From Mesorhizobium sp. WSM4311 (GTDB taxonomy: Bacteria > Pseudomonadota > Alphaproteobacteria > Rhizobiales > Rhizobiaceae), in assembly GCF_002295115.1 (NCBI RefSeq), contig NZ_NSFV01000020.1, positions 1-64,000 of the forward strand: a stretch of 64,000 bases of DNA, given 5' to 3'. Shown one piece after another: positions 37,384-46,731 of the stretch (positions within the stretch are counted from its first letter, which is position 1; each line of letters opens with the position of its first letter). The translations under genes and the position numbers were made by a program. The notes beneath the pieces are model-generated. The model was not told the origin of the DNA. It did no database searches and was given only the letters and a program-made list of their open reading frames with translations.

Positions 37384-38105
37384 AGATCAGAGTAAGCGGC
37401 CGAGACGGTCATGTCTCCGGCATGTGCGATCTTGCGGTCATAACAAGCCCATATCTCGCCACCGCATTGCTTGACCCAGCGATGACAGAAGGAAAAATCG
37501 GTTGGAAGGTCGACGTCCGGCGTCACGATCTTCGAGAACAGCGTTAGGAAATTCTCGAACCGGGCGGTGTATTTGTTGTTTCTGTAGCGGCCCCGATTTA
37601 TCGCTTCAGGCAGTTTCTCGATCATCTCTCCTATGCAGTCGCGGGACACCAAAAAAATGCCGGTGCCACATGACTCCACCCGGACAAAGCCGCCCATTTC
37701 CTGCCGGGGTTCGGTGACGGTTCCAAGGAATTCCAGGCTTTGCGCATAGGCTTTTTCGAAGGGGAGCGCCGAGAGGGCGTGGAGTTTTTGAAGGTCGATC
37801 ACGCGGCGAGGATATAATGTGCCGACCACAGGCTTGTTCAACTCAAGCATCGCCCCGATGAGTCCGGGCGAGAAGCCCATGTCGCTGTCGATCATCAGGA
37901 TGTGGCTGCAATCCGGCTTGTTGTAGTAGAAGTTCGTCAGCAGGTAGTTTCGGGAAAACGGAATGTCGGTATATTCAATTTCCGATAGGCTGAACGCGTA
38001 GCCGGACAGACTTTTGTGGGTCAGCGTTGCGAACAGGCTGCGGACGAAGATGCTCTTGTAGGCTGCCCCGTAAACCGGCAGCGCAAGGTTGATTTTGCCC
38101 GGCAT
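37380..38105 (-). CDS. GT-A-fold glycosyltransferase-like protein
   Basis: Protein of 241 residues starting MPGKINLALPVYGAAYK; GGAGG five bases before this ATG decides it over an upstream GTG. ILMIDSDMGFSPGLIGAMLELNKPVVGTLYPRR has the Asp-Ser-Asp (73-75) expected for nucleotide-sugar/metal binding, and a later CGTGIFLVSRDCIGEMIEKLP with DFSFCHRWVKQCGGEIWACYD resembles small glycosyltransferase-like proteins in phages and rhizobia. No signal peptide is seen, so it should act in the cytoplasm. It sits next to an autotransporter, so modification of that surface protein is possible but only inferred. The stop lies in repeat copy 3. Confidence 0.72.
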   Translation of the reverse strand: MPGKINLALPVYGAAYKSIFVRSLFATLTHKSLSGYAFSLSEIEYTDIPFSRNYLLTNFYYNKPDCSHILMIDSDMGFSPGLIGAMLELNKPVVGTLYPRRVIDLQKLHALSALPFEKAYAQSLEFLGTVTEPRQEMGGFVRVESCGTGIFLVSRDCIGEMIEKLPEAINRGRYRNNKYTARFENFLTLFSKIVTPDVDLPTDFSFCHRWVKQCGGEIWACYDRKIAHAGDMTVSAAYSDL

Positions 38106-38241
38106 TTTGTCCTCCACCGTTGCTACCTGGATACCGAACCAGGCGCATGTAAATCCCTTTTTCCTATCTTTGAAACGATCCTTGATGTAAAAATCGCGTC
38201 CGCAGCGGATTGAGGCGCCTATGGGCGAAGGAGGTGCCGAT

Positions 38242-39705
38242 ATGACCTATCAACGCAGCTCTTTTGCACTCCTTGCGGTGCTGCTGATGATGATGCTGTC
38301 CTCTGCCCGCGCGGCCGTGGAAGGCAACGCGGCGCCGCCGCATCACAATCGACTGGCGATCGTCATCGGCAACTCCAGCTACCACAACGACAGGCTTCCA
38401 CATCTTGCCAATGCCTCGAATGACGCAATCGTCTTATCGGAGACGCTGAAGAGGCTCCACTTCGACGTTGTGACAGGCACGGACCTTTCGTACGCCGGTT
38501 TCGACGAGCTGTTTGCCGACGCGGCCGCCAAACTGTCGAAGGCGGATGCGGTTCTGATCTTCTACGCCGGTCACGGCGTGCAGATTCAGGGCGAGAACTA
38601 TCTGGTGCCGACCGATGCCAATGCCGAAAGTATCGACAAGCTTCAGGCGAGTTCAGTCAAACTCAACGATATCATGACCAAATTTGCCAGCCGCGACCGT
38701 CAGACCTTTATTTTCCTCGACGCCTGCCGCAACAACCCGGTAGCTGCCGCCGGCACACAAAGCGCGGGTTTGGCGCAGGTCGACATTGGCGAAAACAGTT
38801 TCATCGCGTTCGCCACCCAGCCGGGCAACATAACCGTGGACGGTGGCGGACAGAACAGCCCGTTCACGACCGCGCTTGTGCACAATATCGAGATTCCGGG
38901 ACTGAGCGTTTCGGACATGATGATTCGCGTCCGCAACGAAACCGAGGCCCTGACCGTCGGAAGGCAGGTGCCCTGGGATCAGTCGAATCTGCGCGAGCAG
39001 TTCTATTTCACCGAGGAGCAGACACTTGATCCGGCGCAATTGAGCGCGAGCCTGTCGCAAATTCTCTCGGATCCGGCCGCCAAGCAGAAGCTCGTACAGG
39101 AACTGGCTTCTTACGACCTTCAGACGGCGGTCCTGATCGTTGGCCAGACGCTCCGCTCTGTCGATATCTCCGGCCAGCAGGTCGAGCCCTCGCCTTCCGC
39201 GAGCGGGACAAAGGTGGCCAGCCTGTCGCCGCCCAGTAACATTGCCGACGACCGGCAGAATGTCATGTCGGGGCTGAAAACCCTGATTGTCGGCACCCCG
39301 GACGGACAGGGACAAGTGGACAAGGACAACAGCCTTGCGCGCAATGTTCAAACAGAGTTGCGCCGGCTCGGTTGCTATCGGCTCGACGTGGATGGCGACT
39401 GGGGCAGCGGCTCAGTACGCGCGTTGACCGATTACTATCGCAATCGCAAGCAGCCAGCGGTGTCGACCGACCCGACATTCGAATTGTTGAGCGACCTCTT
39501 CCTGCAATCCGGGCGCGTGTGCAGGCAACCCGTCATCGTCAAGAAAAACAAGGATCCAGCCAGAACGAAACTGGTTTCGGACGAGAGCACGTCTTCAGGA
39601 AATCGGTCAAAGGCGCAGTCAGCGAAGAAACCCCGCGCCAGCCGTGCGCCTGCCGCACCACCTCCCGACATTAGCGGGGGAATTGGCATCGGTGGGGTAT
39701 TTTAG
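38242..39705 (+). CDS. Secreted caspase-family (peptidase C14) protein
   Basis: Protein of 487 residues starting MTYQRSSFALLAVLLMMMLSSARA behind GGAGG, with a signal peptide. The p20-like caspase domain has RLAIVIGNSSYHND, the catalytic His111 in LIFYAGHGVQIQGENYLVP and Cys162 in IFLDACRNNP, so the dyad is complete. After a low-complexity linker, residues near 365-405 (LARNVQTELRRLGCYRLDVDGDWGSGSVRALTDY) look like a peptidoglycan-binding-type repeat, and the tail is basic and Pro/Ala rich. It is likely periplasmic. Bacterial caspase homologues cleave after basic residues, and targets are mostly unknown. It is divergent from the glycosyltransferase-like gene. Confidence 0.9.
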   Translation: MTYQRSSFALLAVLLMMMLSSARAAVEGNAAPPHHNRLAIVIGNSSYHNDRLPHLANASNDAIVLSETLKRLHFDVVTGTDLSYAGFDELFADAAAKLSKADAVLIFYAGHGVQIQGENYLVPTDANAESIDKLQASSVKLNDIMTKFASRDRQTFIFLDACRNNPVAAAGTQSAGLAQVDIGENSFIAFATQPGNITVDGGGQNSPFTTALVHNIEIPGLSVSDMMIRVRNETEALTVGRQVPWDQSNLREQFYFTEEQTLDPAQLSASLSQILSDPAAKQKLVQELASYDLQTAVLIVGQTLRSVDISGQQVEPSPSASGTKVASLSPPSNIADDRQNVMSGLKTLIVGTPDGQGQVDKDNSLARNVQTELRRLGCYRLDVDGDWGSGSVRALTDYYRNRKQPAVSTDPTFELLSDLFLQSGRVCRQPVIVKKNKDPARTKLVSDESTSSGNRSKAQSAKKPRASRAPAAPPPDISGGIGIGGVF

Positions 39706-39769
39706 AACGACAGGCAACCGAGCGGCCGCCACAATGTCGGGACATGGCGACCGTTGGCGATTGCTGCTT

Positions 39770-41173
39770 TCAATGCCCGAACGCCAGCGCCGGTGCGATC
39801 CGGTCGCGGCGCAGCCAGCGCGCCAGAAGCAGCGCCGCCACCACCGCCAGCCCCGATGACAGGCCGATCCAGATGCCGACGCCGTGGAAGCCGAAATGGA
39901 AGGCGAGCAGCACGCCGAGCGGCAGGCCGACGCCCCAATAACCGATCGCTGCGTAAATCATCGGCACCTTGGTGTCGTGCAAGCCGCGCAGCATGCCGGC
40001 GGCGACCGCCTGCGCGCCGTCGAAGACCTGGAACAGTGCGGCAAACACCAGGAACGACACGGCAAGCGCGATCACCCGGGCATTGGCCGGGTTGGCGAGA
40101 TCGATGAAGGCGCTGATCAGCAGATGCGGCCACAGCACCATCACCAGCCCCATCAGCGCCATGAACGAGACGCCGATGACGAAGGCGGTCCAGCCGGCAC
40201 GCGACACGCCTTCCGGATTGCCGGCGCCATGCGCAAGCCCGACGCGCACCGTCACCGCCTGGTTGAGACCGAGCGGCACCATGAAGGAGATCGAGGCGAT
40301 CTGGATGGCAATGGCATGCGCGGCAAGCGAATCCGCGTCGATCAGGCCCATCAAAAGGGCTGCCGCGTTGAAGATCGTCACCTCGAAGGCGAGGATGCCG
40401 GCGATCGGCAGGCCGAGCCGCAGCAGGCCCTTGAAGCGCGGCCAGTCGGACCGCCAGAAGCGGCCGAACAGGCGGTAGCGCCGGAACTTCTTCTCCAGCA
40501 TCACCACGAGAGCCATGCCCATGAACATCAGCGTGCTGGACAGCGATGTGGCAAGGCCCGAGCCGGCAATGCCCATCGCCGGGACACCGAGATTGCCGAA
40601 CATGAACACCCAGTTGAACAGCGCGTTGCAGGCGACGGCGACGAAGACGATGATCAGCGCCCAGCCCGGCCGCTCCAGCGCCGAGATGAACGAACGCAGC
40701 ACGATATAGCCGTAGAAAGGCAGCACCGCCCATTCCAGCCAGCGCAGATAGATGCCGGCCTGGTGCGCCAGCGCGGGCTCCTGGCCCATGGCCAACAGAA
40801 TCGCCTCGCCGTGCCAGAGCACGATCCAGATCGGGATCGAGATCAGGATCGCCAGCCATAGGCCCTGGCGCACGGTGCGGCGCAGATCACGCACCGAATA
40901 GCGGCGGCGGCCAAGCTCGGTGGCGATCATCGGCGAGGTCGCCAGCATCAGGCCGAGGCCGAAGATCAGCGGCATGAAATAGAGGTTGGCGCCGAGCGCG
41001 CCGCTGGCCAGCGTGTCCGGCCCGAGCCTGCCCATCATCATGACGTCGGTGGCCGTCATCGCGGTCTGGCCGAGATTGGTCAGCACCATCGGCCAGGCGA
41101 GTGCCAGCGTCGCCCTGATTTCCTGACGCCAAAGATTTTCCGGCGCGCGAGCGCCGGCTTCGATCGCAGACAT
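39770..41173 (-). CDS. MATE family efflux transporter
   Basis: Protein of 467 residues with twelve predicted helices in two halves. It has WPMVLTNLGQTAMTATDVMMMGRLGPDTLASGALGANLYF in the first half and PLGLNQAVTVRVGLAHGAGNPEGV in the second, the MATE (NorM/DinF-type) hallmarks. It exports organic cations or toxins using sodium or proton gradients. It is monocistronic and divergent from the AraC regulator at 41427. It ends 64 bases from the caspase gene stop, convergent with it. Confidence 0.92.
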   Translation of the reverse strand: MSAIEAGARAPENLWRQEIRATLALAWPMVLTNLGQTAMTATDVMMMGRLGPDTLASGALGANLYFMPLIFGLGLMLATSPMIATELGRRRYSVRDLRRTVRQGLWLAILISIPIWIVLWHGEAILLAMGQEPALAHQAGIYLRWLEWAVLPFYGYIVLRSFISALERPGWALIIVFVAVACNALFNWVFMFGNLGVPAMGIAGSGLATSLSSTLMFMGMALVVMLEKKFRRYRLFGRFWRSDWPRFKGLLRLGLPIAGILAFEVTIFNAAALLMGLIDADSLAAHAIAIQIASISFMVPLGLNQAVTVRVGLAHGAGNPEGVSRAGWTAFVIGVSFMALMGLVMVLWPHLLISAFIDLANPANARVIALAVSFLVFAALFQVFDGAQAVAAGMLRGLHDTKVPMIYAAIGYWGVGLPLGVLLAFHFGFHGVGIWIGLSSGLAVVAALLLARWLRRDRIAPALAFGH

Positions 41174-41426
41174 TGTTCCGCTCTTTCAAGGTTGCGGCGC
41201 ATCGGCATAAGGCCGGAAGCCGCATTGCAAACGGCAAAACCTTCGGTTTCGCGGCGTTTGCGCCGTCTATTGAACGAAATGCGACATGATGGCAAGGGAG
41301 GAGGAGCGGGCACCGATTGAGCCAGCGCCATTCCAGGGGTAATCGTCGCCTCGTTCCCTTGCCGGCCGCTGGCTGTTACGGGTTGCCGTGGAGACCGGCA
41401 GCCGGCGAACCCGCCGGGAGGAATGG

Positions 41427-42344
41427 ATGGCGTTCAGGCAGCGAAAAAACACGGCCGCGATTCCGCGCACGGCGCCGGCTTTCGAGCACATCGTCACCGA
41501 AGCGAGCGACAGTTTCCTGTGGCGGCTGGATGACTATCCCTGGGAACGCAATGTCTGGAACTTCCATCCGGAATACGAAATCCACCTGCTGCGGAAATCC
41601 TCCGGCGTGGTCCTGGTCGGCGATCACATCGGCGAATTCGGGCCGGGCTACCTGACTATTGTCGGCGGCGGCCTGCCGCACGACTGGGTAACGGCGGTGC
41701 AGTCGGGCGAGCTGATCGAAGGCCGCGACATCGTCCTGCAATTCGATGCGCAGAGGCTGCGCGGCTCGGCGGGCCTGCTGCCGGAACTGCGCGAACTGGA
41801 GCCGTTCCTCGAGCGCTCGCTGCGCGGCATGGTCTTTCACGGCCGCACGGCACTGGAAGGCGCCGAACTGATGGAGCGGATGGGAACCGTGCATGGGCTC
41901 GCCCGTCTCTGCCTGTTCCTCGAACTTGTCGACCTCCTGGCCAGGACCGACGAATACGAGCTCTTGTCGTCGCCGGATTTCTCGCCGGTTCTCGACGCCG
42001 CCTCGCTCGACATCATTCAGCGCACCCTGACCTATCTGTTCCAGCATTTCGCCGAGGATCTGAGGCTGCCCGACGTTGCCGAACGCGCCGGAATGAGCGA
42101 GAGCACATTCTCGCGCTTCTTCCAGAAGAACACCGGCAACTCCTTCAGCGACCACCTCGCCAAGCTCCGGCTCTGGCAGGCCTGCAAGCTCCTGGCCGAC
42201 ACCGATGTCGCGATCACCGACATCTGTTTCCAGGTCGGCTACATGAACATCTCCAACTTCAACCGCGCCTTCCTGCGCAAGCACAAGATGACGCCATCCT
42301 CCTATCGCAAGCTGTCGCGGCAGCGCCTGACGATGCGCGCATAA
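41427..42344 (+). CDS. AraC family transcriptional regulator
   Basis: Protein of 305 residues starting MAFRQRKNTAAIP behind GGGAGG; an in-frame ATG at 41388 is less supported. The N-terminal cupin-like sensor (WNFHPEYEIHLLRKSSGVVLVGDHIGEFGPGYLTIVGGGLPHDW) resembles sugar-binding AraC regulators. The C-terminal double helix-turn-helix reads LRLPDVAERAGMSESTFSRFFQKNTGNSFSDHLAKLRLWQACKLLADTDVAITDICFQVGYMNISNFNRAF. It lies directly upstream of a sugar ABC operon on the same strand and is its probable regulator. Confidence 0.92.
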   Translation: MAFRQRKNTAAIPRTAPAFEHIVTEASDSFLWRLDDYPWERNVWNFHPEYEIHLLRKSSGVVLVGDHIGEFGPGYLTIVGGGLPHDWVTAVQSGELIEGRDIVLQFDAQRLRGSAGLLPELRELEPFLERSLRGMVFHGRTALEGAELMERMGTVHGLARLCLFLELVDLLARTDEYELLSSPDFSPVLDAASLDIIQRTLTYLFQHFAEDLRLPDVAERAGMSESTFSRFFQKNTGNSFSDHLAKLRLWQACKLLADTDVAITDICFQVGYMNISNFNRAFLRKHKMTPSSYRKLSRQRLTMRA

Positions 42345-42397
42345 GCACAGGCTAAATCAGCGGCTTTCACGCGATCGATACTCATGTGACGGACTTC

Positions 42398-42455
42398 GTT
42401 GCAGAGCACCGGATTTTGCGCTGCACAATGCATAAAAGTACAGGTTTGCTGCAAC
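42398..42455. promoter_or_regulatory. Candidate control region of the plus-strand sugar operon
   Basis: GTTGCAG (42398-42404) and CTGCAAC (42449-42455) form an inverted repeat around an AT-rich tract with CATAAAAGTACAGG, and a related GCTGCAC lies at 42420-42426. Spaced half-sites suit an AraC dimer. No experimental consensus was available for comparison. Confidence 0.3.
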
Positions 42456-42586
42456 GGGGCTTCTAGCTTGGCCCGGTTGAACTCCGCATTTTGGCGATGG
42501 GGTGGCTTGTCGCTCGGGCGATGGTGAGGATCGCGGAGCCCGAGGACTTGCGCTTCCTGCGAATGTTCCTGGAGGAGAAAAAATCA

Positions 42587-43861
42587 ATGAAACCAATTCG
42601 GCTCGCTGCGGGCTTGGGCGCAGCTTTCATGCTTTCCGCTACCGTATCAACCATCGCGCTGGCGCAGGCGCCGGTCTGCTCGGCGCCGGTCAAGGTGCTG
42701 GCGCAGCCGCGCGACGGCCTGACGCTTCTGGAGGACTCCAAGGCCGAGTTCGAGAAGCTTGCCGGCGCCGGCTTCCAGATCGACTATCTGAACGAGAACG
42801 ATCGCCGGGCGAAATCACGCGCCGATGCGTCCACCGTCGGCAATTACAACGTCTACTATGTCGACGAAGCCAATGTCGCGCTGTTTGCCTCGTCGAAATG
42901 GATCGTGCCGCTGACCGATTATTACCCGGCTGACTATGACTATGCCGACTTCGACCCCGGCCGCCAGAAGGTCGCCACCTATGACGGCAAGGTCTGGTTC
43001 GCGCCGCTGACCGGCGGCGGCGACCTGATGGTCTACCGCAAGGACGTGCTCGAGGCCGCCGGCATCCAGCCGCCCAAGACGCTGGACGAACTGATCGCCG
43101 ACGTGCCGAAGCTCACCAACCCGGACAAGGGCATGTATGGCATCGCGTTGCGCGGCGCACGCGGCTCGGGCGCCAATGTCTGGCGCTGGATGCCGTTCTT
43201 CAAGGCCTATGGCGGCCAGTGGTTCGATGGCGACAAGCCGGTCTTCAATTCGGACGCCGCCGTCAAGGCGACCGAGACTTACCTCAAGCTGTTCAAGGAT
43301 TCGGCACCCGGCACGCAGACCGGCAGCTGGGATGAATCGACCGGCGCCTTCCTGTCGGGCCAGGTCGCCATCCTCGTCGAATCGACGCCGCTGTCGGGCA
43401 TGGCGGTCGATCCGAAGACCTCGCAGGTGGTCGGCAAGATCGGCTTCCTGCCGCCGCCCTCGCCGCTGCCCGGCGGCGGCTACGGCCATGGCCTCGCCAT
43501 CGCGGCGAAGGCCAATGCCGACGATGCCTCGAAGAAATGCGCCGGCCTGTTCATCGCCTGGGCGACATCGAAGGAAAACGAGAAGCGCCGGCTCGACGCC
43601 CACCAGTTCGGCGAGCTGAACCGCACCAGCATCCTGGCCAGCAAGGAGTTCGCCGACATCTACGGCGCCGATCTCGGCCAGGCGCTGGCCGAAACCGGCA
43701 AGGCCACGGCGGTCAACTTCTGGCAGGATCCGCACTGGCCCGATCTCGGCGACCGCTGGGGCATCATTCTCGAGGAACTGGTGACGGGCACCCGCACCGA
43801 CATCAAGGGCGGCCTCAACGAGCTCGATGCCTATGCCACCGAGCTGGCCAAGAAGAAGTAG
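42587..43861 (+). CDS. Sugar ABC transporter substrate-binding protein
   Basis: Protein of 424 residues starting MKPIRLAAGLGAAFMLSATVSTIALA behind GGAGGA, which rejects the longer frame from 42491. After the signal peptide it has the family 1 binding-protein layout (VKVLAQPRDGLTLLEDSKAEFEKLAGAGFQIDY, GDLMVYRKDVLEAAGIQPPKTLDELI, GAFLSGQVAILVESTPLSGMA). It collects a sugar or polyol in the periplasm. The downstream polyol-type dehydrogenase hints at a polyol. It is the first structural gene of the operon. Confidence 0.92.
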   Translation: MKPIRLAAGLGAAFMLSATVSTIALAQAPVCSAPVKVLAQPRDGLTLLEDSKAEFEKLAGAGFQIDYLNENDRRAKSRADASTVGNYNVYYVDEANVALFASSKWIVPLTDYYPADYDYADFDPGRQKVATYDGKVWFAPLTGGGDLMVYRKDVLEAAGIQPPKTLDELIADVPKLTNPDKGMYGIALRGARGSGANVWRWMPFFKAYGGQWFDGDKPVFNSDAAVKATETYLKLFKDSAPGTQTGSWDESTGAFLSGQVAILVESTPLSGMAVDPKTSQVVGKIGFLPPPSPLPGGGYGHGLAIAAKANADDASKKCAGLFIAWATSKENEKRRLDAHQFGELNRTSILASKEFADIYGADLGQALAETGKATAVNFWQDPHWPDLGDRWGIILEELVTGTRTDIKGGLNELDAYATELAKKK

Positions 43862-43985
43862 GGCATCCTCCCGCCCGTGGCGCGCGGTCCGCGGCATTGT
43901 CCGCAATGCCAAGGACCTGCGCGCCGCGGGGACTTTGCCCAATGAGGAAATCATGCCGACACGACCGAGACGCAAGCGAGGATAG

Positions 43986-44858
43986 ATGCCCATGGCCCGA
44001 CGCACGTCGCTCCCTGTCACTTTCGTCGTTCCGACCATCGCCATCCTTCTGGTGCTGTCGATGGTGCCGACGCTCTACGCCATCGTCATCGCCTTGCAGA
44101 ACCGTGAGCTGAGCACGCCCGATTATTCCTGGGTCTGGCTGTCGAACTTCGTCGACCTGTTCCTCGACCGCCGCTTCCTCAACGCGGTCTGGGTGTCAGT
44201 GAAATGGGAGATCGTCACCGTCGTCGCCACCATGGTAGTGGCGATCGGGCTCGGCGTGCTGATGTTCGAGGTCGCCAGCCCACGCCTGCGCAATGTCTAC
44301 TGCCTGCTCTTCATCATCCCGGTTCTGTTGCCGCGCGTCTCGGCGGCCTTCGTCTGGAAGTTCGCCTATCACCCGCTCTACGGCATCGCCACCTATCCCT
44401 ACAGGCTCGTCACCGGCGGGCTGATCTTCGACCCGTTGTCCAAGCCGGCGACGGCTTTGTTCGCCGTTGCGTCGGTCGATGTCTGGCAATGGGGGCTGTT
44501 CTTCGCCGTCATCGTGCTGAAACTGCTCGAAACCCTGCCGCCGCAGCCGATCGAGGCGGCGCGGCTCGACCATGCCAGACGCTGGCAGATCCACGCCTAT
44601 GTCACCTTGCCGATGCTGAAGGCGCCATTGATCAGCCTGATGTTCGTCAAGATGATCGAATCGCTGCGCTCCTTCGACCTGATCTATGTCATGACCCGCG
44701 GCGGTCCGGGCGTTGCGACCGAGACACTCGACATGTACGCTTTCTCGCAAGGCTTCATCGAATCCGGCAAGGTTTCATATGCCTCGGCCATGGCCGTGCT
44801 GATGATGATCGCCACCGTCATCACCTTCACCATGCTGTGGAAGCGGGTGCAGGCATGA
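43986..44858 (+). CDS. Sugar ABC transporter permease (MalF type)
   Basis: Protein of 290 residues with six transmembrane helices. FVVPTIAILLVLSMVPTLYAIVIALQ near the N-terminus and the EAA loop (PIEAARLDHARRWQIHAYVTLPMLKAPLISLMF) identify a MalF-like carbohydrate permease. The start is 43986, or an ATG two codons later. It overlaps the next permease by four bases, 124 bases after the binding-protein stop. Confidence 0.9.
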   Translation: MPMARRTSLPVTFVVPTIAILLVLSMVPTLYAIVIALQNRELSTPDYSWVWLSNFVDLFLDRRFLNAVWVSVKWEIVTVVATMVVAIGLGVLMFEVASPRLRNVYCLLFIIPVLLPRVSAAFVWKFAYHPLYGIATYPYRLVTGGLIFDPLSKPATALFAVASVDVWQWGLFFAVIVLKLLETLPPQPIEAARLDHARRWQIHAYVTLPMLKAPLISLMFVKMIESLRSFDLIYVMTRGGPGVATETLDMYAFSQGFIESGKVSYASAMAVLMMIATVITFTMLWKRVQA

Positions 44859-45667
44859 GGCCCGGCAGACTGATCGGCAAGGCCATTTTGGCGCTGGCTG
44901 GGTTCCTGGCCGTGTTCCCGCTGCTGTGGACGGCGCTCAATGCGCTCAAGAACAATGTCGACATCATCACCCGCGCGCCGCGCCTGGTGTTCACGCCGAC
45001 GCTTGCCAACATCGGCTATATCATCGGCCGAGACAGCGTGCTGACCGGGCTCTACCACTCGGTCGTCGCCTGCGGGTCGGCCGTGCTGATCGGCGTCGTG
45101 CTCGGTCTGCCGGCGGCTTACGCGGTGGCGCGCTATCCCAACCGCTGGGCTGGCGACATTCAGTTCTTCGTCCTGTCGCTGCGCTTCCTGCCGCCGGTGG
45201 CGGTGGCCATCCCGCTGATGGTGATCTGGCTGCAGGTTGGCCTCTACGACACTTTGCCGGCGTTGATCATCACCTATTCGCTGCTCACCATCTCGGTGAT
45301 TATGTGGCTCGCCATCCCGGCCTTCCAGAGCGTGCCGAACGAGATCGAGGAAGCCGCCTTCGTCGACGGCTACGGCGCCTATTCGGTGTTCTGGCGCATC
45401 GCGCTGCCGGTGGCCGCCCGCTCCTTGGCAGGGGCGGTCGCTTTCAGCTTCGTGCTGGTCTGGAACGAATTCCTGATCGCGCTGATGCTGTCGAGCTCCA
45501 ACGCCAAGACCTTGCCGATCGTCGCGTCCGAACTCTCCCAGCAAGGCATGAACGTGCCATGGGGCATTCTCAACGCCTCGGTCGTGCTCCTGTCGCTGCC
45601 GCCGCTGCTGTTCCTCGGCGTGCTCAGCGGCTTCCTGAATTCCGTTTTCCGGCAAAAAAAGACTTGA
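44855..45667 (+). CDS. Sugar ABC transporter permease (MalG type)
   Basis: Protein of 270 residues from ATG at 44855 (MRPGRLIGKAILALAG), overlapping the previous stop. Six helices and the MalG EAA loop (NEIEEAAFVDGYGAYSVFWRIALPVAARSLAG) with WNEFLIALMLSSSNAKTLP are present. It pairs with the previous permease. The much longer frame starting at 44204 is an extension through the other permease and was rejected. Confidence 0.92.
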   Translation: MRPGRLIGKAILALAGFLAVFPLLWTALNALKNNVDIITRAPRLVFTPTLANIGYIIGRDSVLTGLYHSVVACGSAVLIGVVLGLPAAYAVARYPNRWAGDIQFFVLSLRFLPPVAVAIPLMVIWLQVGLYDTLPALIITYSLLTISVIMWLAIPAFQSVPNEIEEAAFVDGYGAYSVFWRIALPVAARSLAGAVAFSFVLVWNEFLIALMLSSSNAKTLPIVASELSQQGMNVPWGILNASVVLLSLPPLLFLGVLSGFLNSVFRQKKT

Positions 45668-45682
45668 TGTGAGGATTTCCCG

Positions 45683-46729
45683 ATGCGGGCACTGGTGCTT
45701 GAGAAAAAAGGCGAACTGTCGCTGCGCGAGATCGCGCTGCCGCTCGATGTCGGACCGGACGACGTCAAGATAGCCATACACACGGTCGGCGTCTGCGGCA
45801 GCGACGTGCATTATTACACGCATGGCGCCATCGGCAGCTATGTCGTGCGCGCGCCGATGGTGCTCGGTCACGAAGCCGCGGGGACGGTCGTCGAGACCGG
45901 CGCCAATGTCGAGACGTTCAAGGTCGGCGACCGCGTCTGCATGGAGCCGGGCGTGCCGAACCTGTCGTCGCGCGCGACGAAGCTCGGCATCTACAATGTC
46001 GACCCCGACGTCAGTTTCTGGGCGACGCCGCCGGTGCATGGCGTGCTGGCGCCCTATGCGGTGCACCCCGCCGCCTTCACCTACAAACTGCCGGACAATG
46101 TCTCCTTCGCCGAGGGCGCCATGGTCGAGCCCTTCGCCATCGGCATGCAGGCGGCAAGCCGAGCCCGCATCGTCCCCGGCGATGTCGCCGTCGTCGTCGG
46201 CTGCGGCCCGATCGGCATCATGATCGCACTTGCCGCCCTGGCCGGCGGTTGTTCGAAGGTGCTGATCTCCGATTTTTCCGCGCCCAAGCTGAAGATCGCC
46301 GCGCAGTACGCCGGCATCGTGCCGGTCAATATCGGCGAGCAGTCGCTGGCCGAGGCGGTCGCGGCGGCGACCGACAAGTGGGGTGCCGATATCGTTTTCG
46401 AGGCCAGCGGCAGCCCGAAGGCCTTCGCCGATCTGTTCGATGTCGTGCGGCCGGGCGGCGCGGTGGTGCTGGTCGGCCTGCCGGTGGAACCGGTGGCCCT
46501 CAACGTGCCGGCGGCGATCTCGAAGGAGGTGCGCATCGAGACGGTGTTCCGCTACGCCAACATCTTCGACCGCGCCTTGCAGCTGATCGCCTCCGGCAAG
46601 GTCGACCTCAAGCCGCTGATCACCGGCACCTATGATTTCGCCGACAGCATCGAGGCGTTCGAGCGCGCTGCCCAGGGCAATCCGGAAGACGTCAAGCTGC
46701 AGATCCTGCTCACCGGCGAGAAGGGATGA
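45683..46729 (+). CDS. Zinc-dependent medium-chain dehydrogenase (polyol dehydrogenase type)
   Basis: Protein of 348 residues. The catalytic zinc region reads [20 protein letters not shown] with [16 protein letters not shown], typical of sorbitol/xylitol dehydrogenases. The coenzyme site is [20 protein letters not shown]. The structural-zinc cysteine loop of classic alcohol dehydrogenases is shortened ([27 protein letters not shown]), with cysteines replaced by Val, Leu and Ser. It probably oxidises the imported polyol to a ketose with NAD. It is in the middle of the sugar ABC operon, which supports that role. Confidence 0.9.
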   Translation: MRALVLEKKGELSLREIALPLDVGPDDVKIAIHTVGVCGSDVHYYTHGAIGSYVVRAPMVLGHEAAGTVVETGANVETFKVGDRVCMEPGVPNLSSRATKLGIYNVDPDVSFWATPPVHGVLAPYAVHPAAFTYKLPDNVSFAEGAMVEPFAIGMQAASRARIVPGDVAVVVGCGPIGIMIALAALAGGCSKVLISDFSAPKLKIAAQYAGIVPVNIGEQSLAEAVAAATDKWGADIVFEASGSPKAFADLFDVVRPGGAVVLVGLPVEPVALNVPAAISKEVRIETVFRYANIFDRALQLIASGKVDLKPLITGTYDFADSIEAFERAAQGNPEDVKLQILLTGEKG

Positions 46730-46731
46730 TC

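Noticed and set aside
33282-39705. Prophage or integrative element
   Set aside because: No integrase, tRNA junction, transposase or phage structural genes are present; only repeat copies mark the edges.
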